A stretch of DNA of 64,000 nt from Vermamoeba vermiformis (lineage: Eukaryota; Tubulinea; Echinamoebida), in NCBI GenBank assembly GCA_045837725.1, contig JBEWZL010000282.1, positions 434,001-498,000 of the forward strand, written 5' to 3'. Shown here in pieces: positions 11,835 to 24,500 of the stretch; position 1 is the stretch's first letter; each line of letters opens with the position of its first letter. A program made the translations under genes and the position numbers. The notes beneath the pieces were generated by a model, which was given only the letters and a program-made list of their open reading frames with translations, was not told the DNA's origin and did no database searches.

Positions 11835-14178
11835 TTGCACCGCTTCCTCTACCTCGGAGCTCTAAGTTTGCTATTTTTAGGATCGGATCCGGTTGTTCAA
11901 GTGCCCGGAAAACTACGAAAAATCTTAAGCGAATCACCAGACCAATTGCGGAATACGTTATTCAAATGCCTTGATATTATCGAACAGAGAAGCCAAGATA
12001 ATAAGCTTACACCAATCTTCGTCAATTTTCAGATCGGAACGACCGACGACTTCTTATTTTATTTTTGGACCAAGATCTGCAAAGACGGCGGAGAATCAGA
12101 GGAGCAACAAAATATCCTTCTCAAGCATTGGAGTCTACTTAATCCATGCCATATTGATCCTCAGAGTCCAGTTCTACCCGAGCAACCTTCTATTTTGGTA
12201 CTCCGTGCCTATGATAGTGTCGCTATTGACGAGGTCATCGCCGCAATGGGCAACACGAGGCACGTTCTGATGTTAGTTAGCAATCTCCAGGGGAGATTGG
12301 AACTTAACGGCTGGATCAATGGTGACAACAAAGATCGAGTGTACTTCATTAATTTCGCTCTCACTCACTTCGATTTTGAAGACAGAATGTAAGAGCAATG
12401 CGTATTATGTTGGACTGGCTTCTAATCCGATGTTTACCAACAGGTACTTGGACACCAGGGGACATGATGTTCCTCGGTGTCTGGCACAGACCGGCGGAAT
12501 TCCGCTAGCGATGCGCCAGTTGATGTACAAATACCCACTGGATACAATAGACGGCCTATTATATCAACACAGCTCCCACACAGTTCGTAACATTCTGCGC
12601 CAACTGTTTATAATGTACTGCAAGTGCTACACTGTCACCGCGGACTGGCAAGTCGATGGCATCTCTTATCTCGATATTGCGTTGACGGTGGGGCTGTTGT
12701 TGATCGATACAAAGACCAAACTGTTAGCCACGCCCGATGTCTCTTTTGCTTCCTTCGACAAAGATCAGAACGAGATCGCAACTCAGAAGTCATATCACAT
12801 TGTTTGGCCTGACCTCTTAAAGGCTAGGTACATGGCACTCAATCCAAGCGTTAAACGTCTCTATCCTGGTCCTGGTCTTACAGCGCCCGAACCGATGGAA
12901 TACTTCATATTGCAGAACTTGACGAATACGTTCATCGACTGCGAGATCACCTACGGAAGCAGATTCAATTTCTTTAGAACGTCTTACATCAAGCAGTGCT
13001 CCTTCTCCTCAGCACTGCCATTGATGCTTCCCAAGATCTTGGGTCCGAAAGAAAGCAAAAAGAATGTCGTATGGTCACGCCAAACTCCGCTTTCCGAAAT
13101 AGCAGCGATGATGCCTGATGACTTCTGGGAGCTCATTCAAACCGTTCCTGCTGGTCGAATGTTGACTTTCAGACCTCAATCGTGCAGCCCTGACATGATG
13201 GCTGTATTCCCAATGCCCCACGACAAGGGCACCATTTACAGAATACTCGCAGTTCAAGTTAAATCTGGCACAGAATCACACAATGACTTGGACTTGATTG
13301 ACGAGATAGCCAAGTGTCAATTGTTTGATGTTTCGAAGGACTTTGGCTTCCGACATATCGAATTCAAAGACCACCTGTTTCCATGTTCAGTCACCTTCGT
13401 TTTTGCTGCCATGAACTCATCTTCGCTGGTGACCTATTTGAAAGCTAATAACTTCTATCTCTCTAAAGAGGCAAGTCAATCAGCAGGCTACATTCGATGC
13501 ACGCACGAGTCGTGGAAAGTGCTGCCACCCAATGTAGAAGTCATCGTGCTGCTACAAGCAGGGCTCGTGCAACTCTTGGGGTGCGAGGAGAACTACGACT
13601 TTGTGAAAAACTACAAGCCCCACGAAGTTGCAGAAAGTGAAGGTAACCAGTAATATTCATTCAAACACGAAACTAAACCTGCTTATTCTAGCGGCTACGT
13701 TTTTGGATGAGATGAGTGACAACAGTCTTGAAACGCTCGCTGAGTCCCGTAAGTAACATTATTGCTTCACTAATGGGCTAACACAATCCCAGTTCGAAAG
13801 GACGTGCCACCGGGACTCGATGCGAATATGTTGCATGCAGGTCTGCGTGCGGCAGTGATAGAAGATATCAGCGAAAGTGACATGAACACTTTCTTCGAAA
13901 GGGTGGTGAAGACGTATAAAAAATTAAAGAGAGGCAACAAACCTATGCACAACTCAGAATCAATCGACTCAAACGAAAGTGAAACGACTGAAATTCCCTC
14001 GAAGAAACTACCCTCATCGAACAAACGCAAAGTTGAGGCCATAGTATCAGAAGAGGAAGAACAGCGTGCAAACAAGACAAGATGCCTGGAGTCCGAATCA
14101 ACGAGTGCAAATTCAGAGAACGACCCCAAGAAGTCCGATGCATTGGTGGAATTTGCAGATCTATTCGCGAAAGACTGA
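11835..14178 (+). CDS. Crinkler/RHS-like NTPase-nuclease protein (5' end uncertain)
   Basis: Exons about 11835-12388, 12444-13642, 13692-13748 and 13793-14178 join cleanly. The first part is a degenerate AAA/P-loop-type segment (DPVVQVPGKLRKILSES, then VLMLVSNLQGR and TGGIPLAMRQL, the last like the GG-P-R sensor of RHS and CRN proteins). The centre contains a candidate restriction-endonuclease-like core: PDMMAVFPMP followed by ILAVQVKSGTESH, giving the D...QxK pattern common in these nucleases. Such proteins (trypanosome RHS, oomycete and chytrid Crinklers) are thought to act in inter-element or inter-organism conflict and are nuclear effectors. The C-terminal 140 residues are charged and end in KKLPSSNKRKVEA plus acidic runs, compatible with nuclear localisation. 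The start Met at 11835 gives a hydrophobic leader (FLYLGALSLLFLG) that might be intron sequence. Assignment rests on pattern only. Confidence 0.5.
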
Positions 14179-14525
14179 AGTTGAGCTCGGCAAGATTTGC
14201 GTGGTCGTATTGTATTTAGTTGTAGAATTTGTTTTGTTTCGTTAGATTTAAATGATTATTTTTCTCGAGAAAGTCCTGTAATAATTCGTGCCGACAAATG
14301 CCGTTCAACGACTCTGGCCATTTACCTCAGGAACTACGGTTGGGGTAGGGCTCCCTACTGGGTGTCTGGTTTTTACGCACACGACGGGTCTTTCCAAGAA
14401 GAGCAATGATGGCTGTAGGTGTTTTCAAACAAGAGTGTCAACCTCAATCGATGTTAAAGCCTTGCACTGACACACCAAACATATCTATTTACATTGACTT
14501 ATTTACATTGTTTGCTGTCGCTAGT
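14179..14525. other. Convergent 3' intergenic region
   Basis: About 350 bases between the convergent 3' ends of the Crinkler/RHS-like gene and the MT-A70 gene. It contains a G/C-richer patch around 14330-14400 with no coding logic. Nothing identifiable. Confidence 0.6.
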
Positions 14526-17500
14526 TCAATCATTCGTCAAGGCATTCCAAAAGTCCTCAAGATCATCGCCGTTAATACTACCACTTTCAAGTTGGTCCTC
14601 ATCGTCTCCTTCATTATTGTTGTTATCGTTCGGTTTATTCTCTTCGTTCTCGAGAGGCTCACGATCACTCCTATCTTCTTCGTCCTCAATAACAACTGTT
14701 TGTTTTTGCTCGTGCATTTTAACGTCGTTGTCATTGCTTGCATCCTCAATAATGATCTCAGGTCTATTAACATGTGACACCATCACCACGTCATCGTCAT
14801 CGTCAATAATGTTATTGTTGCTGCTCCTCTCGTTCGATGAAGGCTCATCTAACACTGCCTCCACATCACTGTCCGAGCTCTTCTCCTCGCCAAACAACTC
14901 GCTCTCGTTCAGCGCACTTTGCATCAAAATATCATCGTCGCTGTCACTGTCTTCGACTACTTGCATGCTGTTGTTCAACGAGTCCATGCTCTCGCGCAGA
15001 TCTGCTGCAGATGAGGGCTCGATGTAAATGTGAGTCCAGCCCTTGCGCTTTGCATTTTTTGACGCCCAACTAAATCAATATTAGACATGCACACCTAGTA
15101 GAATGAACAACACTTACACTTCCAGCATTCGCCCTTTGCCAGTGGTCGAGTTGAAGTTCGCCTCAGGCAACAAGGTCTCGATCATGTTGTACACGTACTC
15201 CATTGGCTTCTCACACCTCATGCCCTCAACGTCGTCTTTAGTCTCCAGCGAGGGGTATTCAACGACATCGGGGTTGCGTTGATGCCGAAGTTCCATATCT
15301 CCATGGCCCTGATAGCCGTGTTAGACCCGTCACACGTGACATTCTCCGTAGTCGACTTACCTTGCGGAACAGAAGCAAAGACAGCTTTGACTTGTTGAAG
15401 TACTCGCTCTCTTCCTCCATCATCTTGTTGTTCACGTGCTTCTTCATCCACATCAAGTTTTCAACGTACAAGAACTTCCATTTTTTCGCCAGTCGTATGA
15501 TCTGATGCAACAGTTACTATCAAGTGCTTCTTTGGACTCTTGTTAAACTTACATCGCTAATGAACTCCTTCTCGATCCACACGAACAGAAATCCTTTTGG
15601 AATCAGCGCGTTGCTGACCTTGATCCAAGTCTAGAATACGCGTCAGTTTGGACTAAATGAGGACCTTAAGCGCATCACTTACTTGCACATCATCAATGGT
15701 GACATAGCCCTTGCCGTACGTTTTGCCATCGTTCTCCTTTGGTCGCAATGGCGGGTCAAGTAACAAGGCAAAAAATGGTCCAGCAGACTCAACTTCATCC
15801 CACGCGATCTTCGGCAGTTTCGATGACGCGTAGTTGTAGCCTGTCACTTTGACACCCGACATGTCGCCCTCACTAACAACGTTAAAATGATGAAGTGGGT
15901 GATATAAACGACTTACCCTAAGTATGGCGTGATCATCCGAGGCCACTCTAAGCCCATTGGAGGCTTGGCAAGTCGGACCATGTCAGGCGGAGGTATTTTT
16001 CCGCTCTCCATCAAGTGCTGCAGCGTGTTCGTGCTGACACTCGATACGCCCGAGAAAAATCGTGACAAATCTTGTTGTTTCAATGATGACGGCGATACAA
16101 CTGGCGAACGTGTCTTGGTCGAGGCCACAGCTGCCCGCACAATAGCTCTATCCGCATGTATTGGCTTTCTGTTTGAGAGTCAGCTTAAAAATACTATGAA
16201 CTCGCGCAACGTACTTTGCTTTAGAAGGCTGTGTCGGGGTAGTTTTCTTTGACAGGGCGAAGAATCGATCGAGCGTTGGTGTGTTGCCGACAGGTGACAC
16301 AATCTTTCGCTTCTTGTTGCCTTGCTCGACAGGACTACGATTCATGTTGTTATCGGGTGTTAACTCGTCCTCGGCCTTTCTCTTCTTCGACCCACCGCTG
16401 CTTGGACTCACTTCAGACTCGCTCTTTTCGTTGTGACTGGACAAGTCCAAATTGTGGTACTCGCAAATCCATTGATTGATTTTGTTCTCTTCTTCTTTCG
16501 TCTCTTTAGTTTTCCACGAGCTCATTAAGCTGAGCTCATTCTATTCGAGGTTAAAAGTCTGCAAACCACCTGAACGTCACGATGCGTACCTCGGGTAACA
16601 AGACATTGTAAGACTTGGTCGGCTCTTCTACTTGGACCTCTTCGTCTTGATCTTTGTCGCTTTTAGGTACCTTGACGCTGTTGTCAACAATGACACCTTG
16701 CTTCAACAAACTCCTGAAGTAACTCGCACACTGATAGCCAACCCGATGAGGAATCGCCTTGCTAAAAACACCCCAATAGTTGCCGATCTGCGGAACTCGT
16801 TAAAATCGCGAGAAAATGGCCGAATGTTTTACGTACCGGCCAGTCATTGATTTTGAATTCAATGTACCGCTTCATCCACTGAGTATGCTCCTCAACAGTG
16901 AACTTTCCATTGTGCTGCAATACACCAAGGTCCGTAAATCTATAGTAATACGTGTTGGGATTCGTGTGGCGCAACTTCCAGGCTGTAATTTTGGCCTTTG
17001 ACCAGTCTTTCACTTGTTCCTCGGTGAAATTGTCTTCGCCGGATGATTTGTTTCCTTTCGCCAAAGCGCTTTTGTACTCTTCAATCGACCACTGTATAAA
17101 CTTTTCTCTGTCCTCTTCAGTGGCAATAGGAAACTCTCGCTGTACACGCGTTAATCATCTCACTTTAAACTAACTTTCTAACATGACGTACTTCCTTCGA
17201 GCGGATAGTCGGAACTGCGGCACCCGAAGAAGCTTTCGCCTCTGTTAAGCTGCCGCTGGAAGGCGTTTCTTTTTGTTTGATACGCTCACTACGAGCCCGA
17301 GACAAATCAGCGATGGAGAGCATGGGCGTTTGAGACGCCGTGTTCTTTAAAGCCTCTTTTGGTCGTGCTTTTGTTTCTTTGACTTCTTTCTTCTTCACTG
17401 GACTGTCAACTTCAAACGACGAATCAGAGCCAATGTTTAGCGGCACATCTTTCGAACCAAGATGTATCGTAGGTTTAGAGGGACCTGACTTTGCTTTTGC

Positions 17501-18901
17501 CTCCTGGGTTTGCTTAGCTTCGTCCTTATTTGGTGGTGTCTTCTTGGTCTCGGTCGCTGCTTCGAGTTTGCGCTTCACTTCTTTTGTTGCCTCGGCTTTG
17601 TTGACATCGTCCTTTTTAGCACTTTTATCCGCGGATTTGGCTGTAGACATTAACGACAACTTTGTGCTCTGAATGTAATTAGCAATGGCAATGAAATGAG
17701 ACGCGAGTCTTACCAATTTTGTGACAGGCTGTGATGTTGGCATAAAATCATCGTCACTATTGAGCGTTATAGCATTACTCTTATTGCCAAATAAGGACAG
17801 TGGCCGTGGCTTTTCCTCGTTTGTGGCCTTTGGCTTGGGTGGTTCTTGGGTCGGCTTCGTCGGTGAATCGAATGCGACCTGTAACAATCTTCTGTTGGCG
17901 ACGACACGTGGTGCTGACGACGGAATTGTCTGCTCCTTGTTGTTGTCCTTCGTAGCATCATCCGAAGGCTTACTCGTAGCCTCGCTGTCTTTACTTTGAG
18001 CCTCCTTTCTTTCCGTCGGCTCAGCTTCTTGTTTGGTTTTTGCTTTGTCCGTCGCTTTGCTTGGCTTCGATTGCCATGGCACATCTTCATCCGCAACTGT
18101 ATCTATCGGCTTCGTAGATTGTTTTGCTTGCGAAGTCGGTTGGGAACTTTGTTTAGGCTTCGCAGCTTGTTGACTACTTGAACCGGACGTGAAGCTAACT
18201 TGTGATTTGATTGGAGAATGCTTTTGCTTTGGACTTCGTAAAGGCGACGAGTCTATTTTTTCCACGCTATCCTGAGCCTTGTTTGAGGCACGAGAAGTGT
18301 TCGTTGGGGTGTCAAAGTCATCCTCACTGTCACTTTCCAAAATCTTCGCTTTCACCGTATCATCAAACTCGTCAAATGAATCAGAAGACATTGATTCGAT
18401 TTTACGCATTTTGATTGGTGACGAGGGCGGTGTTGACAGGAGTGGACGTGAGGGCTGAGACTTGGTTGGTGAACTAGACCACGAGCTATTTTGTGTTGAC
18501 ACTTCGTTCGGTTTTTCTTTAGTTATATTATTTGACTTTTCAATTTTTTGTTTCGTTTTGGAGGGCGTTGAGCTCTTTGATCCAGATGCAGGCGAATTAT
18601 TTTCGTTTACAATTTTCTTTAATTGAGGCTTCGCTGATTTCGATGAGGAAAATGAGAATTCGTAATCATTTGCTGTATGGTTGACTAAATCAATTTCGTC
18701 ATTTTCGAAATCCAAATTAAAAATCTTCTTCGGTGTTGTTGCGTGTCTGCTGCCACTATTACTCGCTGAATTATTGTTCTGTGTTGATTTTAAATTTGAA
18801 TTTGTTTTATTTGCCAATAAAGAAGAGAAAATGCTTGGTTTTGGCGAAGAGTTGATCCCAGATGGATTCGAACTCAGTGACAAACTAAGCCTTTTGCTCA
18901 T
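14526..18901 (-). CDS. MT-A70 family adenine-N6 methyltransferase with SANT-like domain and two PIP-box-like motifs
   Basis: Eleven exons (18901-17714, 17668-17192, 17139-16837, 16787-16590, 16540-16215, 16168-15917, 15872-15683, 15630-15553, 15501-15361, 15308-15118, 15069-14526) give about 1295 residues. Residues 1-555 are Ser/Lys-rich and disordered. Residues 556-700 look like a Myb/SANT-type DNA-binding fold (NYWGVFSKAIPHRVGYQCAS, FRSLLKQGVIVD). Two PCNA-interacting-peptide-like motifs follow: TPTLDRFF (about 809-816) and QQDLSRFF (about 861-868). The MT-A70 domain spans about 900-1130: FFALLLDPPLRP carries the catalytic-loop motif as DPPL, between METTL3 DPPW and METTL14 EPPL; then FLFVWIEKEF, ELRHQRNPDVVE, CEKPMEYVYNMIE and MLEVWASKNAKRKGW. 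The C-terminal 160 residues are strongly acidic. The likely substrate is DNA adenine, inferred from the SANT-like and PIP-like parts. The 45-nt intron in the disordered region is in frame, so both spliced and unspliced forms could be read. Confidence 0.88.
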
Positions 18902-19123
18902 TAATAATGTTTTTAATTCTACATAGGTTGTGCTCTTTCTGCGAGATTCGAATCGAAATTGTGCAATAAATTCGCAGAACGAGGTTTGAATTTTGCGCGG
19001 GCTTGTCGCGCGATTAAATACAACTTAGTGCACGAGAGTAGTACGAAGGCCAGGTACCAATTTATTTCGTAAACCAAAAAAATTGGGATGTCAGTTCGGT
19101 GTGCAAGCGAATTATCGTACAAA

Positions 19124-21341
19124 TTAGATCTTCTCACGATCGACGCGATCTTCAGCGAAGGAAACAGTGGTAGGTTTATCCTTCGTTATCACGTCGATGG
19201 CTTCCTCGAAGAACTCCTTGAAGTTGAGCTGATGGTCTACACCGCCAGAGATTAACGGCCACCTGAATTTGATCTGCACGGGCTGCAACTTGTTCGATGT
19301 GTGCTCGCAATGCCGACTCGACAACATGCTTATGTCGACAGTGGTCGACTATATTATGGAAGAGACGTTGAAGTACAATTAGTCTCTGTTGAGAGAGCGT
19401 CAGCACACATCCACGACGCTGGTGGAGAATGCAGAGCCCTTAATAGGTACACGCAACTTGGGTCCTCTCTACAAAAATAATTTGGTCAGTTTTGCACGTG
19501 GGTTAAAATTAGCTTGACGGAATTATCCACCCCCGAATTTAAAATGGATTTTGCGTGGGCAATTTGGAAGTTTAATCCTTACCACTTCACGATTCATTGC
19601 TTCTAATCGTTGCCTGAACTCTTCTACTTCTTTGTCAAGTGCTGCAAGTTGCTCCGGATCCAGTTCTTCATCGTCTTCGAGCTCAAGATCACCAGCTTCA
19701 GCCATCTTAGAATCGTCGCTATCACCAGCAGACATTGCTGACCGTGACTCTTTTAAGTGTACACTGCGTGCACTGTTGGTACTATCAATGCTGTGAGCAC
19801 TGTCAAGAGCTGAATCTCGGCTCATGCTCAGATCAGAACCGCCGCTTCGCTGCAACAACTCCAATTGTTTAAACTTCATCTTAGATCTATCCTTCGCCTG
19901 TTCGGTGGCTTCTTTGGTCAAGACTTTTTGAGTTGGAGAAATACTGCCAGAGTTGCTCAACTTGATCGAAGTTGGCGGTGAACTCTCTGAGGCACTTTGA
20001 GAATCGGTAGACCCACGCAAAGGATCGTCGTTCTTGGTTTTATCCTTCTTGTTTTTGTTCTTTTTCTTCTTGTTGGATTTCTTTGGTGCGGATTTGTTTC
20101 CGGCTGGAGACTCACCAATAAACTCAAGCAGTTCATCAAGGGAACGGTTATCTACAACATAATGTATCAATATTGGTCCTCAATTAATGCATAAACGGTG
20201 CAGAGGAGCTTGGTTGAAGCTCTAAGACCGGTACAGTCGCGTGGATTTACCTTCCGCTGGCTGTTGTGGAGCAGCCTCCTTGCTGCCCTCTAATTGTGGT
20301 TGCTCTTCCTTTTTCTTTACAATCTTTCGGTGCAATCGATATCTAACTCCTAAATACAGCAACGCTTCGTCAGATCAAATCCAAAAATGGATTGGAAAAT
20401 TCGGTAATTCGAAATTGATTACACGTACCTAAAACACCCGAAAACCAATCGCTGTTGTTTATGATAGACTCTCTGATTTCCTCTCGGCTCTTGCCAGAGA
20501 CGTGTGTTGCAATTGCTTTTGAGGTCAAGTTAACCAAGCTCTTAATGTCCAAATAATAAGACGCCTAGTAAATAGGGGAGATCAGTCTAAAGTTTCTCCG
20601 AAGAGAGATTCACTGTGCGTATCAAACCGCGCAATGAATAACATAAACAAATTATTTCTCATTTTGCTAGAAATTTTGTCGATTATTGGAAACCAAATAA
20701 TTAAAATTTCTTATCGATCTGGCTTTGGCAAGAAAAGAGCGCGACCGCCATCTGCTGGTGTCGACAGCACGATTGATTTTATAAGAAAGATGCGTAAAAA
20801 ATGCGTATTGTCGCATTACTTGGTAAGATTGCGAAATGGATTGGTTCGTTAAATCTATTTCGAATTTTTACCGATAGTTGAACGGTCTGATATCGGGCAC
20901 AGTAGGCTGTGTAATAATAAATATACTTACGGAAGCAAGTTCGCATAATAATGTCTGGTCTACTTGGACAAACTTCGCATCCCACGTTTTGCGATCCTTT
21001 TCGTTGATGCTTGAATCCGCGTGGTATTTACAATAATCAAAGACTCTGCCAAGTGTAGCTGATTTAACATCGTGTAGTAATATAATTGCTTCGTCGTCTG
21101 TCTTTTTTAACAACGTTGCTAGCACGCGCCCTTCCTTTTTTAATATTACATGATCTTCCTCGATCGAAAATTGTCCACCCAGTGCATTTTTGAAGGCTCT
21201 TTTACCACTTCCTCGTAATAAATTCTTGACTGTCGTGCACATATTTACAATCTCCTCGCTGATTTCAAAGTGAGCTCCCTCGCAGCTTTGGATTTTGACA
21301 ATTTGTTTGCCAATACTCGCTGGTTCGTCTATAGGATTCAT
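19124..21341 (-). CDS. Extended SKP1-like protein (plant ASK20/ASK21-type architecture)
   Basis: SKP1 is the adaptor that ties F-box proteins to cullin in SCF ubiquitin ligases. Exons: 21341-20931, 20564-20429, 20349-20251, 20151-19583, 19468-19409, 19348-19124. The BTB/POZ part begins VKIQSCEGAHFEISEEIV but holds a ~40-residue insertion (GKRAFKNALGGQFSIEEDHV). It is followed by WDAKFVQVDQTLLCELAS and the F-box-binding C-terminus YYLDIKSLVNLTSKAIATHV, GKSREEIRESI. Instead of ending there, the frame continues with SLDELLEFIGES, a KKKKNKNKKDK block, and LDPEQLAALDKEVEEFRQRL. That order (DLLxFI, Lys-rich, LDxEVExFxxRL) matches the unusual C-terminal extension I recall from Arabidopsis ASK20/ASK21. 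The last two exons (VQIKFRWPLISGGVDHQLNF) are of unknown nature and are joined only by splice phase. The 366-nt second intron is unusually long. At least four F-box or F-box-like genes lie within 35 kb. Confidence 0.82.
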
Positions 21342-21512
21342 ATTGGCAGTAAAAATATATATGGATGCTACTGTGTTCTAAAATAGTTTACAAAATGATC
21401 ACTGGCTGGATTTTTCGTACGCCCGCAATTTTGCCTGCCAAAAATTCCCTAAATTATTCGGGAAGGTCAAAACCGCGGAGGACAGCTCTGGCTCTCTTCT
21501 ATTTAACCTAAA

Positions 21513-24500
21513 ATGTCCAAGAAGTACACTACTGCCGAAGAAGTGTGGGACAAGCACGAGAATAAGTTGCTCGTGTACGGTAGGTATCGCGGGTAACAAT
21601 TCGAAATCTGATCAATCGAAATTACTAAACCAAGGCGCCCTTGTGTGATCGTTCGTTCACGTATTAATATTATCATCTTAGTCATCGAGGCTGCTAATCT
21701 CTTCGGTGGTGGTAAGTGCTGCGGAACGTGAAATTAGGTTCGAACAAAAGATCTCACCGTAATTTTAGGCAAATATGACGTTTATGCCAAGGTCATGGTT
21801 GGCAAAAAGACTATTGGCAAAACCAAGGTCGCTAAAAAAACAGCTAATCCAACAGTAAGTCAATTTAATTCTCCAACTGCCGCCTGTATTACCAAATATT
21901 TCCGTGCTAACAAATATTTTAATATAGTGGAACGAGTTGGTTTTTGGAGCGTAAGTATTTAGCGTCCTAATTTTTATTGGCTTGAAATGGAATTGCCTGA
22001 TCGTTTCGATACTTTACGTTCGCTATAATAGCTGCTTAATTTTATTCACTTTCGGCAACAAAAGCACCTATATGGGCGAATTTGATGAAGTGGTGCCTTT
22101 TCAAGTTTCCTAATGTTACCTTTCTTAGCGACGTGGATGCGTCCGAGTACTTGTCGATAGAGCTTCACCAAGATGCTTCTTTTAGTGCAGTCTGCCTTGG
22201 TCAAGCCGTTCTATATCAATTACAAACGTTGTCGCCTCAAGACGAGGTCATCGAGCGCTGGGTTGACTTGAAGCCTCGCTCGGGTAAAAAGGATCAAGTC
22301 AGCGGCAAAGTTCATCTGCGCATCTATTATTCGACTGTAAAGGTATGAAATACATGCAATATCTAAACTTTATACATAAACTAACTCCGTTTAGGAAACA
22401 CGATCAATGATGGACAAGAATCAACTTGAAACTGAAGATGTATATATGTACAATTATTACAAGCACTTGTTTAAGACAGGAGACTTGATTTCATTCAGCG
22501 GTGTCGGCATCACAGCCTCCGCAACAAAAATTATTACCAACGCGCCGTTCAGTCATTCTGGTGTCATTTTGAGACTCCCGAATAGGTACCGACGAACATA
22601 GTTTATGGTTTTGCCTGTTATTCATATTCTATTGTAGATTCACTCAAGAGCCCGAGTTATATGTATTAGAATCTACGAAGAATATCGACGGCTTTATAGA
22701 TCCATTCACAGAGGAAAGCGATTACGGTGTCAACATTTTTAGATTGTACGAGCGCCTGCATCAGTTCCACGGTGTTTCTGTAAGTTTCGAGTTCCCGTGT
22801 GTTTACTTAGCTAATAATATTAGATATGGTGGAGTCCTCTCCGTTTCGCCGTCGACGAACGCGTGTACCTTCAGACCATCGAGTGGTTGTGGGGTATCTA
22901 CAAACTGAACAAGAATTTGAATTTGAAAGAAAATCAGAAGTTAGCTCGTGACGTTGATCAGAGGGACTTGCTTCGAGCTTTCGGACCTGCATATGACTTC
23001 TTGGTGAAAAAGTTTGGCCTTGGCGGCAAGACTGCCTTTGACTTCTGCGAGATGGCATCTTGTGACTTGGTGACCCGTTTCGTCGTGTAAGTCTTTGCAT
23101 TTATACCTAGACGTCCCTAACATGATGTAGTCGTATGGGGCTGTTAAATCCTGAAGGAGTGGTGTCCGTACCTTCGCCATTGGATATAGTCAACTTCGGT
23201 TGCTACACCCGCCCTGTCTTAATTCGCGTCAAGAAAAAGTACTTCACTCCCGCCATGCTGCCGCCAGAACACCAGCCCAACATGCCATTGGAGCTATCGC
23301 AGCTAGATCAAGGGCCTAATGCACCTATTTCACCTATGGCCATTCAACCTCAGTCACAATGGATGCCCAACGTTAATAGATTCAAAGATCAGGAATTGGC
23401 GTCGAGAAACAAAGAAGAGGATCCTGACAGTCTGCTTGATTTGTCTGACGAAAATTTGCTGTCAATTATGAAGACTGGAGCGAAGGTAAGCGCCGTGCAT
23501 GATGTTAGCGACGGAAAGCACAACTAACTTTGAATTCAGGTTATGTATTTCCGAAAAAACAAGCCTCCCCAGCACAAGCGATTGTGGCTAAGTGAAGATG
23601 AATCAGAGCTCTGGTGCGGCAAATATTTGTACGTTACCCTTCAAGATGTGGAGGAGGTTCGTTTGGGCCAAAATACGCACGTGTTCGACAAGCACAAGAA
23701 GCTCGCCAATAATTTGGACAAGTGGTCATTTTCAGTTATGTTCGGCAAGCGTGGCAAATATGGTACGTTGTTGAAAGGCTCGACTTCGACCAATAATCTA
23801 ACGAAACTTCAGGACGCAACAACAACTCAATGGATATTACGATGATGACGGAGACTGAATGGCGCTATTGGACTGCTGGTTTGAAGATGCTCGTGCAACG
23901 ACAAAAGTCTCCGGAGATATTGTAAGAACTCGTAGTGTCTTCTCAATAATTGCGCGTCCTAATCGTTTTAATAGCTTCGTCCAACAAGCCTATTCTCGTT
24001 TGAGGAAACCTCGTTTGACTTTGAATCAAACAATTGCACTGTTGGAAGAAATCAACTTCAAAGCTCCTAAAGAGTTGATTAGAATCAAGTTCGAGGTAAG
24101 CGATTCGACTATTGACTTTGGTTTAAATATTAATATTAATCCTTGGCTCTATAGAAAGTCGATGATAACGACAACGGCTTTTTGGAGTTTGACGAGTTCC
24201 TTCAATTGTTGGCCAAGCTAAAGAAGCGACGCGAGATCAAAGTGTTGTTCAACAAGTACAGCGGAGGCAACAAGTACATGTCGCCGCACGAGCTGTTAGA
24301 GTTCTTGCACAAAGAGCAGCGTGATATGCATTACAACCAAGAGAACATTCACAACCTCATCAACCAGTTTGCTCATTCCACCGCCACTGTTCGCAAAGGT
24401 TGGAACTTGGAGGACTTCGAATACTACCTGACTGGCCCACTCAACAACACTTTAGTGGTCAAAACTGACCCGAATGAGGTACGTGCACCCTTCAGTCAAG

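Noticed and set aside
18935-18960. GATTCGAATC, possible tRNA T-loop
   Set aside because: No matching acceptor or anticodon stems around it.
20634-20852. 72-codon plus-strand frame inside a SKP1 intron
   Set aside because: No domain, codon bias or splice signals; lies in an intron of a clear gene.
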